The notes under the pieces: generated by a model
The model's input: the letters and a program-made list of their open reading frames with translations, nothing else
Told to the model about the DNA's origin: nothing
Databases searched by the model: none
DNA from: Alicycliphilus sp. UBA6560
GTDB taxonomy: Bacteria > Pseudomonadota > Gammaproteobacteria > Burkholderiales > Burkholderiaceae_C
Assembly: GCA_002434305.1 (NCBI GenBank)
Contig: DJJU01000001.1
Span: forward strand, 1-64,000
Length of the DNA: 64,000 nucleotides
Direction of reading: 5' to 3'
Position numbers and translations under genes: made by a program
In this document: piece after piece, positions 25,967 to 33,983 of the stretch
How positions within the stretch are numbered: position 1 is the first letter of the stretch
How the letters are laid out: every line of letters starts with the position of its first letter

Positions 25967-27529
25967 ATGACCCAGCCCCTGACTCCGTTCGACTACCTCA
26001 CAAAAATCCTCAACGCCCGCGTGTACGACGTGGCGGTGGAGACCGACCTGCAGCCCGCGCGGGCGCTGTCGCGCCGGCTGCACAACAAGGTGCTGCTCAA
26101 GCGCGAGGACCAACAGCCCGTGTTCAGCTTCAAGTTGCGCGGCGCCTACAACAAGATGGCCCAGCTGCCGCCCGAGCAGCTGGCGCGCGGCGTGATCTGC
26201 GCCTCGGCCGGCAACCACGCCCAGGGCGTGGCCATGAGCGCGGCCAAGCTGGGCACGCGCGCCGTGGTGGTCATGCCCATCACCACGCCGCAGGTGAAGA
26301 TCGACGCGGTGAAGACCCTCGGCGGCGAGGTGGTGCTGGCCGGCGACAGCTATTCCGACGCCTACGAGCACGCCATCCGCCTGCAGGCCGAGCAGGGCCT
26401 GACCTTCGTCCACCCCTTCGACGACCCGGACGTCATCGCCGGCCAGGGCACGGTGGCCATGGAGATCCTGCGCCAGGTGCAGCAGCTGGGCGGGCACCTG
26501 GACGCCGTGTTCGTCGGCATTGGCGGGGGCGGGCTGATCGCCGGCGTGGCCAACTACATCAAGGCCGTGCGTCCGCAGATCCGGGTCATCGGCGTGCAGA
26601 TGAGCGACTCGGACGCCATGGCGCAGTCCGCCCGCGCGCACCAGCGCGTGCAGCTGGCCGACGTGGGCCTGTTTTCCGACGGCACGGCCGTCAAGCTGGT
26701 GGGCGAGGAGACCTTCCGCATCGCCCACGAGCTGGTCGACGACTACGTCACCGTGGACACGGACGCCGTGTGCGCCGCCATCAAGGACATCTTTGCCGAC
26801 ACCCGCAGCATCGTCGAGCCGGCCGGCGCGCTGGCCCTGGCCGGCCTGAAGGCCTACGTGGCGCGGCACAAGACGCGCGGCCAGACCTACGCGGCCATCC
26901 TGTCGGGCGCCAACATGAACTTCGACCGGCTGCGCTTCGTGGCCGAGCGCGCCGACGTGGGCGAGGAAAAGGAAGCCCTGTTCGCCGTCACCATCCCCGA
27001 GGAGCGCGGCTCCTTCCGCCGCTTTTGCGAAGTGGTGGGCGCCCTGCCGGGCGGCCCGCGCAGCGTGACCGAGTTCAACTACCGCATCAGCCACGAGCAG
27101 CGCGCGCACGTCTTCGTCGGCCTGTCCACGCACGGCCGAGGCGAGTCGGAGAAGATCGCCCGCGTCTTCCACAAGGCCGGCTTTGCCGCGCTGGACCTGA
27201 CGCACGACGAACTGGCCAAGGAGCACCTGCGCCACTTGGTCGGCGGCCACGCCCATCTGGCGCGCGACGAGCGGCTGATGCGCTTCACCTTCCCCGAGCG
27301 GCCGGGCGCGCTGTTCAAGTTCCTCAGCCTGATGCAGCCGACCTGGAACATCTCGCTGTTTCACTACCGCAACCAGGGCGCGGACTACGGCCGCATCCTG
27401 GTGGGCATGCAGGTGCCGCCGGACGAGGCCGCCGCCTTCGACGCCTTCCTGCACACCCTGGGCTACCCCTGGGTGGAAGAAACGGACAACCCCGCCTACC
27501 GCCTGTTCCTGCAGGCCAACGGCGCCTAG
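25967..27529 (+). CDS. ilvA: Threonine ammonia-lyase, biosynthetic
   Basis: A 520-residue PLP enzyme that deaminates threonine to 2-oxobutanoate, the first step of isoleucine synthesis. The PLP lysine is Lys56 in VFSFKLRGAYNKM. The phosphate-binding glycine loop is GIGGGGLIAGVANYIK. Two C-terminal ACT-like regulatory domains (about residues 340-420 and 435-515) mark the isoleucine-inhibited biosynthetic form rather than the short catabolic enzyme. The ATG at 25967 matches the family start TPFDYLTKILNARVYDVA; the frame is open upstream through the candidate small RNA, but that is not IlvA sequence. A TATGAT box at 25913-25918 might serve as its -10. Confidence 0.96.
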   Translation: MTQPLTPFDYLTKILNARVYDVAVETDLQPARALSRRLHNKVLLKREDQQPVFSFKLRGAYNKMAQLPPEQLARGVICASAGNHAQGVAMSAAKLGTRAVVVMPITTPQVKIDAVKTLGGEVVLAGDSYSDAYEHAIRLQAEQGLTFVHPFDDPDVIAGQGTVAMEILRQVQQLGGHLDAVFVGIGGGGLIAGVANYIKAVRPQIRVIGVQMSDSDAMAQSARAHQRVQLADVGLFSDGTAVKLVGEETFRIAHELVDDYVTVDTDAVCAAIKDIFADTRSIVEPAGALALAGLKAYVARHKTRGQTYAAILSGANMNFDRLRFVAERADVGEEKEALFAVTIPEERGSFRRFCEVVGALPGGPRSVTEFNYRISHEQRAHVFVGLSTHGRGESEKIARVFHKAGFAALDLTHDELAKEHLRHLVGGHAHLARDERLMRFTFPERPGALFKFLSLMQPTWNISLFHYRNQGADYGRILVGMQVPPDEAAAFDAFLHTLGYPWVEETDNPAYRLFLQANGA

Positions 27530-27532
27530 GCA

Positions 27533-27600
27533 TTTCAAGCATCCAATCGACCTCCAGCGCGTACCAGCCAAGCGCCGGCAGCTACTCTTTGCATAGCACC
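27533..27600 (-). repeat. Family A dispersed repeat copy between ilvA and cobS
   Basis: Reverse orientation: GAGTAGCTGCCGGCGCTTGG, CTGGTACGCGCTGGAGGTCG, then ATTGGATGCTTGAAATG on the minus strand. It begins 4 bases after the ilvA stop and nearly reaches the cobS start. Confidence 0.8.
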
Positions 27601-27608
27601 TCACGACC

Positions 27609-28430
27609 ATGCTGAAGAACGCCCTGCGCCACTACCTGCTGGCCGTGCAGTTCTTCACCCGCGTGCCCGTCACCGGGCGGCTGGCCGCCTGGGTGGGCTA
27701 CAGCCCGGCGCTGCTGCGCGCCAGCAGCGGGCATTTCCCCGGCGTGGGCTGGCTGGTGGGCCTGCTGGCGCTGGGCGTGTACGCGGCCGTGTACCGGGCG
27801 CTGGCGGGCGGGCCGCTGGCCGGCGCGGTGGCGGCGGCGCTGTCCACCGCCGCCACGCTGCTCATGACCGGGGGCTTTCACGAGGACGGCCTGGCCGACG
27901 TGGCCGACGGCCTGGGCGGCGCCTACACGCCCGAGCGGGCGCTGGAGATCATGAAGGACTCGCGCATCGGCGCCTTCGGCGCCATGGCGTTGGTCATGGC
28001 GCTGGTGACCAAGCTGGCGCTGCTGGTCCAGCTGGGCGGCCACGGCCTGCTGGCGCCCCTGGTTGCATTGGCCGGAGCGCACCCGCTGTCGCGCCTGTGG
28101 CCGCTGCTGACCATCCGCGCACTGCCGCACGTGGGCGACAGCGCCACCTCCAAGAGCAAGCCCCTGGCCGACCGCATCAGCCCTGGTGCACTGGCCGTGG
28201 CCGCCCTGTGGGCCCTGCCGCCGCTGCTGCTGGTGGGGTGGCTTTTGGGTGCGGGCGTGGCCGCCACCGCGCTGCTGGGTAGCGCAATGGGTGCTGCCTG
28301 GATGCACTGGCGCTTCGTGCGGCGGCTGCGCGGCTTCACCGGCGACTGCCTGGGCGCGTCGCAGCAACTGGCCGAGCTGGGCTTTTACCTGGGCGCGGCC
28401 GTGGCCCTGGCGCAGCGGGCGGCAGCGTGA
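27609..28430 (+). CDS. cobS: Adenosylcobinamide-GDP ribazoletransferase
   Basis: A 273-residue polytopic inner-membrane enzyme that joins adenosylcobinamide-GDP to alpha-ribazole (or its phosphate) in the last stage of vitamin B12 assembly. It opens with LRHYLLAVQFFTRVPV, the family start. The conserved acidic motif GGFHEDGLADVADGLGGA lies at about residues 88-105, and EIMKDSRIGAFGAMAL follows. Several hydrophobic segments fit the known topology. The stop overlaps the GTG start of cobC (GTGA). No other cobalamin genes are in the window. Confidence 0.94.
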   Translation: MLKNALRHYLLAVQFFTRVPVTGRLAAWVGYSPALLRASSGHFPGVGWLVGLLALGVYAAVYRALAGGPLAGAVAAALSTAATLLMTGGFHEDGLADVADGLGGAYTPERALEIMKDSRIGAFGAMALVMALVTKLALLVQLGGHGLLAPLVALAGAHPLSRLWPLLTIRALPHVGDSATSKSKPLADRISPGALAVAALWALPPLLLVGWLLGAGVAATALLGSAMGAAWMHWRFVRRLRGFTGDCLGASQQLAELGFYLGAAVALAQRAAA

Positions 28431-29011
28431 CGGCCGCCCGGCTGTGGCTGGTGCGCCACGCCCAGCCCGAGGTGGCGCTGGGCATCTGCTACGGACGGCT
28501 GGACCTGCCTGCCGACCCCGCCGCCAGCCGCGCCGCCGCCCGGGCGCTGGCGCAGGCCCTGCCGGCCGAGGCCATCACCGTCTGGCACTCCCCGCTACAA
28601 AGATGTGAGCTGCTGGCGCTTGAGCTGCAAGGGCTGAGGCCCAATTTGGCACCCAAACCCGAACCGCGCCTTCTGGAGCTGGACTTCGGCCACTGGGAAG
28701 GCCGCGGCTGGCAGGGCATCGACCGCACCGCCCTCGACGCCTGGGCCAGCCAGCTGCACGAATACGCCCCCGGAGGCGGCGAGCCCCTGCGCGCCATGCT
28801 TGAGCGCGTCTGGCAGGCGCTGCAGGACGCCCGCCGCCTGCCCTGTGGCGACGTGGTCTGGATCACCCATGCCGGCGTGGCGCGCTGCGTGGCCTGGCTG
28901 CTGGCCCACGGCCCGGGCCGCGCCCCGCAGGCGCAGGAATGGCCCGCCGCCGCGCCGCCCTTTGGCGGCTGGACGGTGGTGCCGCTGCCGGCACCCGGGC
29001 AAGCAATCTAG
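28427..29011 (+). CDS. cobC: Alpha-ribazole phosphatase (histidine phosphatase family)
   Basis: A 194-residue phosphatase that removes the 5'-phosphate from alpha-ribazole phosphate or adenosylcobalamin phosphate. The catalytic histidine motif is LWLVRHAQPEVA. SPLQRCELLALELQ, LELDFGHWEGRGWQGID and WITHAGVARC complete the family pattern. It starts with GTG overlapping the cobS stop. Its TAG stop overlaps the convergent gspC stop within a CTAG palindrome. Codons for about residues 56-76 carry a recognisable copy of the family A repeat. Confidence 0.9.
   Translation: MTAARLWLVRHAQPEVALGICYGRLDLPADPAASRAAARALAQALPAEAITVWHSPLQRCELLALELQGLRPNLAPKPEPRLLELDFGHWEGRGWQGIDRTALDAWASQLHEYAPGGGEPLRAMLERVWQALQDARRLPCGDVVWITHAGVARCVAWLLAHGPGRAPQAQEWPAAAPPFGGWTVVPLPAPGQAI
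28598..28660 (+). repeat. Family A repeat-like segment inside cobC
   Basis: AGATGTGAGCTGCTGGCGCT, TGAGCTGCAAGGGCTGAGG, then CCCAATTTGGCACCC. It aligns with the intergenic copy at 6751-6800 base for base over the GCGCTTG, GCAAGGGCTG, AGGC and ATTTGGC blocks. Here it is read as residues LALELQGLRPNLAPK of the phosphatase. Confidence 0.6.
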
Positions 29012-29478
29012 GGCTTGCTGCTGCCCAGCGGCATCTGCAACGTCACCGTGGCGGCGCCGTCCGGCGACGGGCCCAGTCGCGCCTCGCGCCGCGACAGCGA
29101 CTGCAGCACCAGGCCCGGCGCCACAGTGGCGCCCACGCGGAAGGGCTTGGGCGGCTGCCCGTCCACGCTGACCAGCGCCGCGCCGTGGCCGCTGGTCGTG
29201 CCCGCCAGCACGCCCTGCAGCACGAAGCGGCTGGGCGCAGCCGGCGCGGCGGTCTGCGCCACCACCGCGGGCGCGCCCGCGCCCAGCAGCCGCGCCACCG
29301 CCTGCGCATCGGCCTGCGGAGCCGGCGCCAGCGCCGCCGGCACCGGCGCCTCGGGCCGCGCCGACAGCGCCAGCGCCCAGTACAGCGCGGCGCCCCCCGC
29401 CAGCGTCCACAGCGCCAGCGTGACCAGGCGCGGCGCCCAGAGGCCGGCCCCGGGGCCGCGGAATGTATGTGTCACCAT
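29008..29478 (-). CDS. gspC: Type II secretion system protein C (GspC), short form
   Basis: A 156-residue inner-membrane protein. A cytoplasmic start MVTHTFRGPGAG is followed by one membrane helix (about residues 16-38), a Pro/Ala-rich linker, and the homology region SRFVLQGVLAGTTSGHGAAL with the GQPPKPFRVGATVAPGLVLQ block that contacts the secretin. It lacks the C-terminal PDZ or coiled-coil domain of longer GspC proteins. It is divergent from gspG with only 27 bases between the starts, and convergent with cobC with overlapping stops. Its role is linking the inner-membrane platform to GspD. Confidence 0.85.
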   Translation of the reverse strand: MVTHTFRGPGAGLWAPRLVTLALWTLAGGAALYWALALSARPEAPVPAALAPAPQADAQAVARLLGAGAPAVVAQTAAPAAPSRFVLQGVLAGTTSGHGAALVSVDGQPPKPFRVGATVAPGLVLQSLSRREARLGPSPDGAATVTLQMPLGSSKP

Positions 29479-29505
29479 CGCGCGATTATTTATCATTGCC
29501 CGGCT

Positions 29506-29994
29506 ATGCCCCACCTGATCCGCCGCCCCGAGGCGCAGCCCTCCCCCGCCCTGCCCCGCCGCCTGGCGCGCTCCGTGCGCCGCCGCATCGCCGCGGGCTT
29601 CACCCTGATCGAGCTGATGGTGGTGCTGGTCATCATCGGCGTGCTGGCCGCGCTCATCGTGCCCAACGTGCTGGACCGCGCCGACGACGCCCGCAGCACC
29701 GCCGCGCGCACCGACATCACCAACCTGATGCAGGCGCTCAAGCTCTACCGCCTGGATAACCAGCGCTACCCCACGGCCGAGCAGGGCCTGCAGGCGTTGA
29801 TCGTGCGACCCGGCGCGGGCCCGGCGCCGAACAACTGGCGCCCCTACCTGGAAAAGCTGCCCAACGATCCCTGGGGCCGCCCCTACCAATACTTGAACCC
29901 GGGCATCAAGGGCGAGGTGGACGTGATGTCCTTCGGCGCGGACGGCCAGTCCGGCGGCGAAGGCAAGGATGCCGACATCGGCAGCTGGCAGTGA
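29506..29994 (+). CDS. gspG: Major pseudopilin GspG
   Basis: A 162-residue prepilin-like protein that forms the type II secretion pseudopilus. The peptidase site is AAG-FTLIELMVVLVIIGVLAAL, with glutamate at +5, after a long 31-residue basic leader. The C-terminal domain has RYPTAEQGLQALIV, PYLEKLPNDPWGRPYQYL and FGADGQSGGEGKDADI, the calcium-binding end typical of GspG. The ATG at 29506 lacks a Shine-Dalgarno; a GTG nearer the cleavage site (VRRRIAAG) is an alternative. It is first in the large plus-strand gsp operon. Confidence 0.94.
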   Translation: MPHLIRRPEAQPSPALPRRLARSVRRRIAAGFTLIELMVVLVIIGVLAALIVPNVLDRADDARSTAARTDITNLMQALKLYRLDNQRYPTAEQGLQALIVRPGAGPAPNNWRPYLEKLPNDPWGRPYQYLNPGIKGEVDVMSFGADGQSGGEGKDADIGSWQ

Positions 29995-30025
29995 AGCCAT
30001 CACACCAGGCTCAGCCGCCCCACGC

Positions 30026-30556
30026 ATGACCCTGGCGCCCCACCAGGCCAGCGGACGCCGCGGATCTGGCTTCGCCAGGCCGCTGGCGTCGCCCCCCCAT
30101 CCGCGCCGCGAGAAAGGGGGGGAGCCGCGCAGCGGCTCGGGGGGGTTTACTCTTCTCGAACTGCTAGTCGTGCTGTCCATCGTCGCCCTGGCCACGGCCG
30201 GCGTGGGCTTTGCCCTGCGCGACAGCGGCGACACCCAGCTGGAGCGCGAGGGCGAACGCCTGGCGGCGCTGCTGGAGGGCGCCCGGGCGCAGTCGCGCGC
30301 CTCCGGAGCGCCGGTGCGCTGGCGCGCCCAGGGCGGCAGCTTTCGCTTCGACGGGCTGCCCGGCCCGGCGGGTGCGCCGCGCACCTGGCTGGACGCCGCC
30401 ACCGGCGTGCGCGGCGGCACCGGCGCGCTCTGGCTGGGGCCGGAGCCCCTGATCGGCGCGCAGCAGGTGGTGCTGGTCAGCCAGGCGCACCCTGGCCGCG
30501 CCGTGGCCGTCGCCACGGACGGGCTGCGGCCGTTTTCCGTGCAGACGCTGCAATGA
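30026..30556 (+). CDS. gspH: Minor pseudopilin GspH
   Basis: A 176-residue pseudopilin. The cleavage site is GSGG-FTLLELLVVLSIVALA with Glu at +5. The C-terminal domain contains GTGALWLGPEPLIGAQQVV and ends RPFSVQTLQ. The ATG at 30026 gives a 40-residue leader, far longer than usual. Codons 8-40 are encoded by a GC-rich dispersed repeat that ends exactly at the glycine before the cleavage point. No Shine-Dalgarno precedes this ATG, and no nearer start codon exists in frame. An ATG at 29969 inside gspG is possible. The stop overlaps the gspI start (ATGA). Confidence 0.82.
   Translation: MTLAPHQASGRRGSGFARPLASPPHPRREKGGEPRSGSGGFTLLELLVVLSIVALATAGVGFALRDSGDTQLEREGERLAALLEGARAQSRASGAPVRWRAQGGSFRFDGLPGPAGAPRTWLDAATGVRGGTGALWLGPEPLIGAQQVVLVSQAHPGRAVAVATDGLRPFSVQTLQ
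30048..30146 (-). repeat. Family B GC-rich dispersed repeat encoding the GspH leader
   Basis: On the minus strand: CCCCCCCGAGCCGCTGCGCG, GCTCCCCCCC, then GGGGGGGCGACGCCAGCGG and CTGGCGAAGCCAGATCCGCG. It matches the copy at 30937-31022 block by block (GAGCSGCT, CGACGCY, GCSRAGCCAGATCC, CGGCGTCYGCTGG) but in opposite orientation. Confidence 0.85.
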
Positions 30557-30933
30557 ACCACCGGCGCCGCAGCAGCCGCCAGAGCCAGCGCGGCTTCACC
30601 CTGGTGGAGGTGCTGGTGGCGCTGGCCATCGTGGCCATTGCGCTCATGGCCGGGCTGCAGGCGACTTCCGCCCTCACGCGCAGCGCCTCGCGCCAGACCG
30701 ACGTGGTGCTGGCCCACCTGTGTGCCGAGAACGAATTGGTGCGCGTGCGCCTGGCGCGGCAGATGCCCTCCATCGGCGACGCCTCGGGCACCTGCGAGCA
30801 GGCCGGGAGGCAGTACGGCGTGGCGCTGACCACCTCGCCCACGCCCAACCCGCAGTTCCGCCGCGTGGACGCACAGGTGACCGACGGCCGCTACCCGGTG
30901 CTGCGCCTGTCCACCATCGTGGGGAGGTATTGA
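30553..30933 (+). CDS. gspI: Minor pseudopilin GspI
   Basis: A 126-residue pseudopilin with a short basic leader and cleavage site SQRG-FTLVEVLVALAIVAIAL (Glu at +5). The rest matches the T2SS protein I domain: SALTRSASRQTDVVLAHLCA, ENELVRVRLARQMPS and the YPVLRLSTIVGRY end. The start overlaps gspH (ATGA); the stop is followed at once by gspJ. GspI, J and K form the tip complex of the pseudopilus. Confidence 0.93.
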   Translation: MNHRRRSSRQSQRGFTLVEVLVALAIVAIALMAGLQATSALTRSASRQTDVVLAHLCAENELVRVRLARQMPSIGDASGTCEQAGRQYGVALTTSPTPNPQFRRVDAQVTDGRYPVLRLSTIVGRY

Positions 30934-30934
30934 A

Positions 30935-31738
30935 ATGCCCCCCCTGAGCGGCTACGCCGCTTCCCCCCCAAGGGGGACGACGCTGGTGGACTGGCGGAGC
31001 CAGATCCACGGCGTCTGCTGGTATGGCCTGCTCCGCGGCCGCCCGACTAAAAGCCGGCGGTGGCGGGGGGCGCGGGGTTTCACATTGATCGAGCTGCTGG
31101 TGGCGATTGCGGTGATGGCGCTGCTGGCCATCGTCAGCTGGCGTGGGCTGGATGGCATGGTGCGCTCGCAGGAGCAAACACGCGCACGTGCTGACGAGCT
31201 GATGGTGCTGCAGACGGTGCTGGCGCAGTGGTCGGCCGACCTGGACGCGCTGCAGCCCATCGCCCATACGGAGCCCATCGCCTGGGACGGCCAGGTGCTG
31301 CGGCTGACACGGCGCAGCACCCGCCTGCCCGAGGAGGGCGCGCTGGTGGTGGCCTGGGCGCAGCGCAATACCGACCAGGGGCCGCGCTGGCTGCGCTGGC
31401 AGTCGCCGCCGGTGCGCACGCGCGCCGAGTGGGCCGCCGCTTGGCAGCAGGCCGCCGTGTGGGCGCGCACTCCCGGCCAGGCCGAGCGCCGCGGCGAGAC
31501 GGTGCTGCTGCCGCTGGCCGGCTGGCAGCTGTTTTACTTTCGCGGCGGCGCCTGGGCCAATGCCCAGTCCAGCGGCGCCGACAGCGGCCAGCCCCGCGCC
31601 ATGGGCGACCTGAACGAGGCCGCGGCGCGCATCCCCGAGGGCGTGCGCCTGCAGCTCACCCTGGCGCCCGGCGGGGCGCTGGCCGGCACCATCGTCCGCG
31701 ACTGGGCCAATCCGCTGCTGGGGGGTGGCAAGTCGTGA
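30935..31738 (+). CDS. gspJ: Minor pseudopilin GspJ
   Basis: A 267-residue pseudopilin. The cleavage site is RGARG-FTLIELLVAIAVMALLA (Gly48, Glu at +5), followed by WRGLDGMVRSQEQTRARADE and a GspJ-type beta domain ending AGTIVRDWANPLL. The ATG at 30935 is well supported: GGAGG lies 7 bases upstream, directly after the gspI stop. This forces the ribosome to read through a family B repeat, which encodes leader residues 1-29. The 48-residue leader is very long for a prepilin. The stop overlaps gspK (GTGA). Confidence 0.9.
   Translation: MPPLSGYAASPPRGTTLVDWRSQIHGVCWYGLLRGRPTKSRRWRGARGFTLIELLVAIAVMALLAIVSWRGLDGMVRSQEQTRARADELMVLQTVLAQWSADLDALQPIAHTEPIAWDGQVLRLTRRSTRLPEEGALVVAWAQRNTDQGPRWLRWQSPPVRTRAEWAAAWQQAAVWARTPGQAERRGETVLLPLAGWQLFYFRGGAWANAQSSGADSGQPRAMGDLNEAAARIPEGVRLQLTLAPGGALAGTIVRDWANPLLGGGKS
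30937..31022 (+). repeat. Family B GC-rich dispersed repeat encoding the GspJ leader
   Basis: CCCCCCTGAGCGGCTACGCC, GCTTCCCCCCCAAGGGGGAC, GACGCTGGTGGACTGG, then CGGAGCCAGATCCACGGCGT. It starts two bases into the gspJ coding sequence and is the opposite orientation of the copy in gspH. Confidence 0.87.
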
Positions 31739-32748
31739 GGCGGAACGCGCGGGCCCAAAAAGGGGCGGCCCTGCTGCTGGCCATGCTCACCGTGACGCTG
31801 GTGGCCAGCTTTGCTGCCGCCGCCCTGTGGCAGCAGTGGCGCGCCGGCGAGGTAGAGACGGCCGAGCGCGCCCGCGTGCAGTCGGCGTGGATATTGGTGG
31901 GTGCGCTGGACTGGTCGCGCCTGATTCTGCGCGAGGACTCGCTGGCGCGCAGCGGCGACGGCACCGACAACCTGACCGAGCCCTGGTCCGTGCCGCTGGC
32001 CGAGGCGCGCTTGTCCACCTTCTTAGCGGCCAACCGCAACGTCGCCCAGGTGGAGGACGCCAGCACCGACACCGCCGACGCCTTCCTGTCCGGTCAGATC
32101 ACCGACCAGCAGGCCCTGCTGAACCTGCGCAACCTGGTGCAGGACAACCAGATGGACCCGGCCGCGCTGCGCCAGTTCGCCCGGCTGTTCGAATACCTGG
32201 GCCTGCCGGCGCAGCAGCTGGACGCCCTGGCGCGCCAGACGGTGCGCGCCCTGGCGGCCGAGGGCGATGCCAGCAGCGCCCCGCTGCTGCCGCAAAGCGC
32301 CTCCCAGCTGACCTGGTGGGGCCTGGCGCCGGCCATGGTGGAGCAGCTGTCGCCCTACGTCACGCTGCTGCCGGTGCGCACCAAGGTCAACGTCAACACC
32401 GCCGGCGCCGTGGTGCTGTGGGCCAGCGCCGACGGCCTGTCCATGGCCCAGGCCCAGCAGCTGGTGCAGTCGCGCGAGCGCCAGCACTTCAAGAGCGAGG
32501 CCGACGCCGCCAAGCTGCTGGGCAACGCCGGCAACGCCATCACCCCAGCCACGCACACCGTGGCCTCGCAGTACTTCGAGGTGCGCGGCCAGCTGCGGCT
32601 GGATGGCGCCGTGGTGCAGGAGCGCTCGCTGGTGCTCAAGCAGCGCGGCGACGTGCGCACCCTGTGGCGCGAGCGCGGCGCCCTGCCCGCCGTGGCTGCC
32701 GCGCCCGGGGCCGGCACCTACAATGCGCCGCCAACCAACGCGCCATGA
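31735..32748 (+). CDS. gspK: Minor pseudopilin GspK
   Basis: A 337-residue tip pseudopilin. The GTG start overlaps the gspJ stop. A short leader ends AQKG-AALLLAMLTVTLVASF; as in other GspK proteins the +5 glutamate is absent. The large globular domain has GQITDQQALLNLRNLV, the KVNVNTAGAVVLWA block and a SAM-like region, matching the GspK helical insert. It caps the pseudopilus with GspI and GspJ. The stop overlaps gspL (ATGA). Confidence 0.93.
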   Translation: MRRNARAQKGAALLLAMLTVTLVASFAAAALWQQWRAGEVETAERARVQSAWILVGALDWSRLILREDSLARSGDGTDNLTEPWSVPLAEARLSTFLAANRNVAQVEDASTDTADAFLSGQITDQQALLNLRNLVQDNQMDPAALRQFARLFEYLGLPAQQLDALARQTVRALAAEGDASSAPLLPQSASQLTWWGLAPAMVEQLSPYVTLLPVRTKVNVNTAGAVVLWASADGLSMAQAQQLVQSRERQHFKSEADAAKLLGNAGNAITPATHTVASQYFEVRGQLRLDGAVVQERSLVLKQRGDVRTLWRERGALPAVAAAPGAGTYNAPPTNAP

Positions 32749-33983
32749 GCACCCTCGTCATCACCCTGCCCCTGGCCGCGCCGGAGGCCGCCGACAGCTA
32801 CGGCTACGCCCTGTCCAGCGACGGCCACGCCGTCACCCGCCACGCCACCACCAGCGCCGCGCTGCTGCCCGACCCGGGCCGCGCCGGCGAGATCGTGGCC
32901 GTGGTGCCAGCGCGTGCGCTGTCGTGGCAACGCGTGACGCTGCCCCCCGGCGCCCTGGCCCAGGCCGCGCGCGTGCGCGCCGTGCTCGAAGGGCTGCTGG
33001 AAGAACACCTGCTGGACGACCCAGCCACGCTGCACTTCGCCCTCGCGCCCGGCGCGCAGTCCGGCGCTCCGGCCTGGGTGGCCGTGTGCGACCGCGCCTG
33101 GCTGCACGGCGCCCTGCAGGCGCTGGAGGCGGCAGGCCGCCCCGCCGACCGCGTGGTGCCCGAGTTTGCGCCCGGCCCCACGACCAGCGGCCAGGAAGAA
33201 ATCACCGTACTGGGCCCGCCCGAGGACGCCCAGCTGGTGCTGGCGGGCCAAGGCGAGCAGCAGGCCGTGGCCGTCCTGCCGCTGGCAGCCGCGCCGGCCC
33301 TGCTGGCGCCGCCCGCCGAGGATGCGCCGCCCGTGCGCGCCGAACCTGCCGTGGTGGCGCTGGCCGAGCGCCTGCTGGCGCCGCGCCGCGTCGCCATGCA
33401 GCCGGCCGCGGAACGCCTGCTGGCCGCCGCCCGCGGTCCCTGGGACTTGGCGCAGTTCGACCTGGCCAGCAGCGGCCGCAAGCGCGCCCTGCGCAAGGCC
33501 GCTGGCGCCACCAACGCCTTCCTGCGCGCGCCGCAGTGGCGCGCCGCCCGCTGGGGCCTGGCCGCGGCGCTGCTGGTGCAGGTCATCGGCCTGAACCTGT
33601 GGGCCTGGCAGGACCGCCAGGCCGTCGCCGCCAAGCAGGCCGCCGCCCGCGGCCTGCTGACCCAGACCTTCCCGCAGGTGCAGGTGGTGGTCGACGCACC
33701 GGTGCAGATGGAGCGCGAGCTGGCCCGCCTGCGCCAGCAGGCCGGCGGCATCTCGCCGCACGACCTGGAGCCGCTGATGGCCGCCGCCGGCGCCGCCCTG
33801 CCGCCCGGCGCCACCCCGGCCGCCCTGCAGTACGCGGGCGGCGAGCTGCGCCTGCGCGGCCTGCAGCTGGCCGACGCCGAGCTGGCCGCGGCGCAGCAGC
33901 GCCTGGCTGCTGCCGGTGCCAGCGCCAGCGTGCAGGACGATGCCCTGCTGGTGCGCGCCACGCCCGCCGGAGGCACGCCATGA
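32745..33983 (+). CDS. gspL: Type II secretion system protein L (GspL)
   Basis: A 412-residue bitopic protein. The N-terminal cytoplasmic actin-like domain (to about residue 260) binds GspE. A single membrane helix near residues 268-284 is followed by a periplasmic ferredoxin-like domain ending in VQDDALLVRATPAGG. Blocks such as LPPGALAQAARVRAVLEGLLEE and RPADRVVPEFAP fit the family. Sequence is extremely Ala-rich, reflecting the local GC content. It overlaps gspK and gspM by ATGA. Confidence 0.9.
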   Translation: MSTLVITLPLAAPEAADSYGYALSSDGHAVTRHATTSAALLPDPGRAGEIVAVVPARALSWQRVTLPPGALAQAARVRAVLEGLLEEHLLDDPATLHFALAPGAQSGAPAWVAVCDRAWLHGALQALEAAGRPADRVVPEFAPGPTTSGQEEITVLGPPEDAQLVLAGQGEQQAVAVLPLAAAPALLAPPAEDAPPVRAEPAVVALAERLLAPRRVAMQPAAERLLAAARGPWDLAQFDLASSGRKRALRKAAGATNAFLRAPQWRAARWGLAAALLVQVIGLNLWAWQDRQAVAAKQAAARGLLTQTFPQVQVVVDAPVQMERELARLRQQAGGISPHDLEPLMAAAGAALPPGATPAALQYAGGELRLRGLQLADAELAAAQQRLAAAGASASVQDDALLVRATPAGGTP

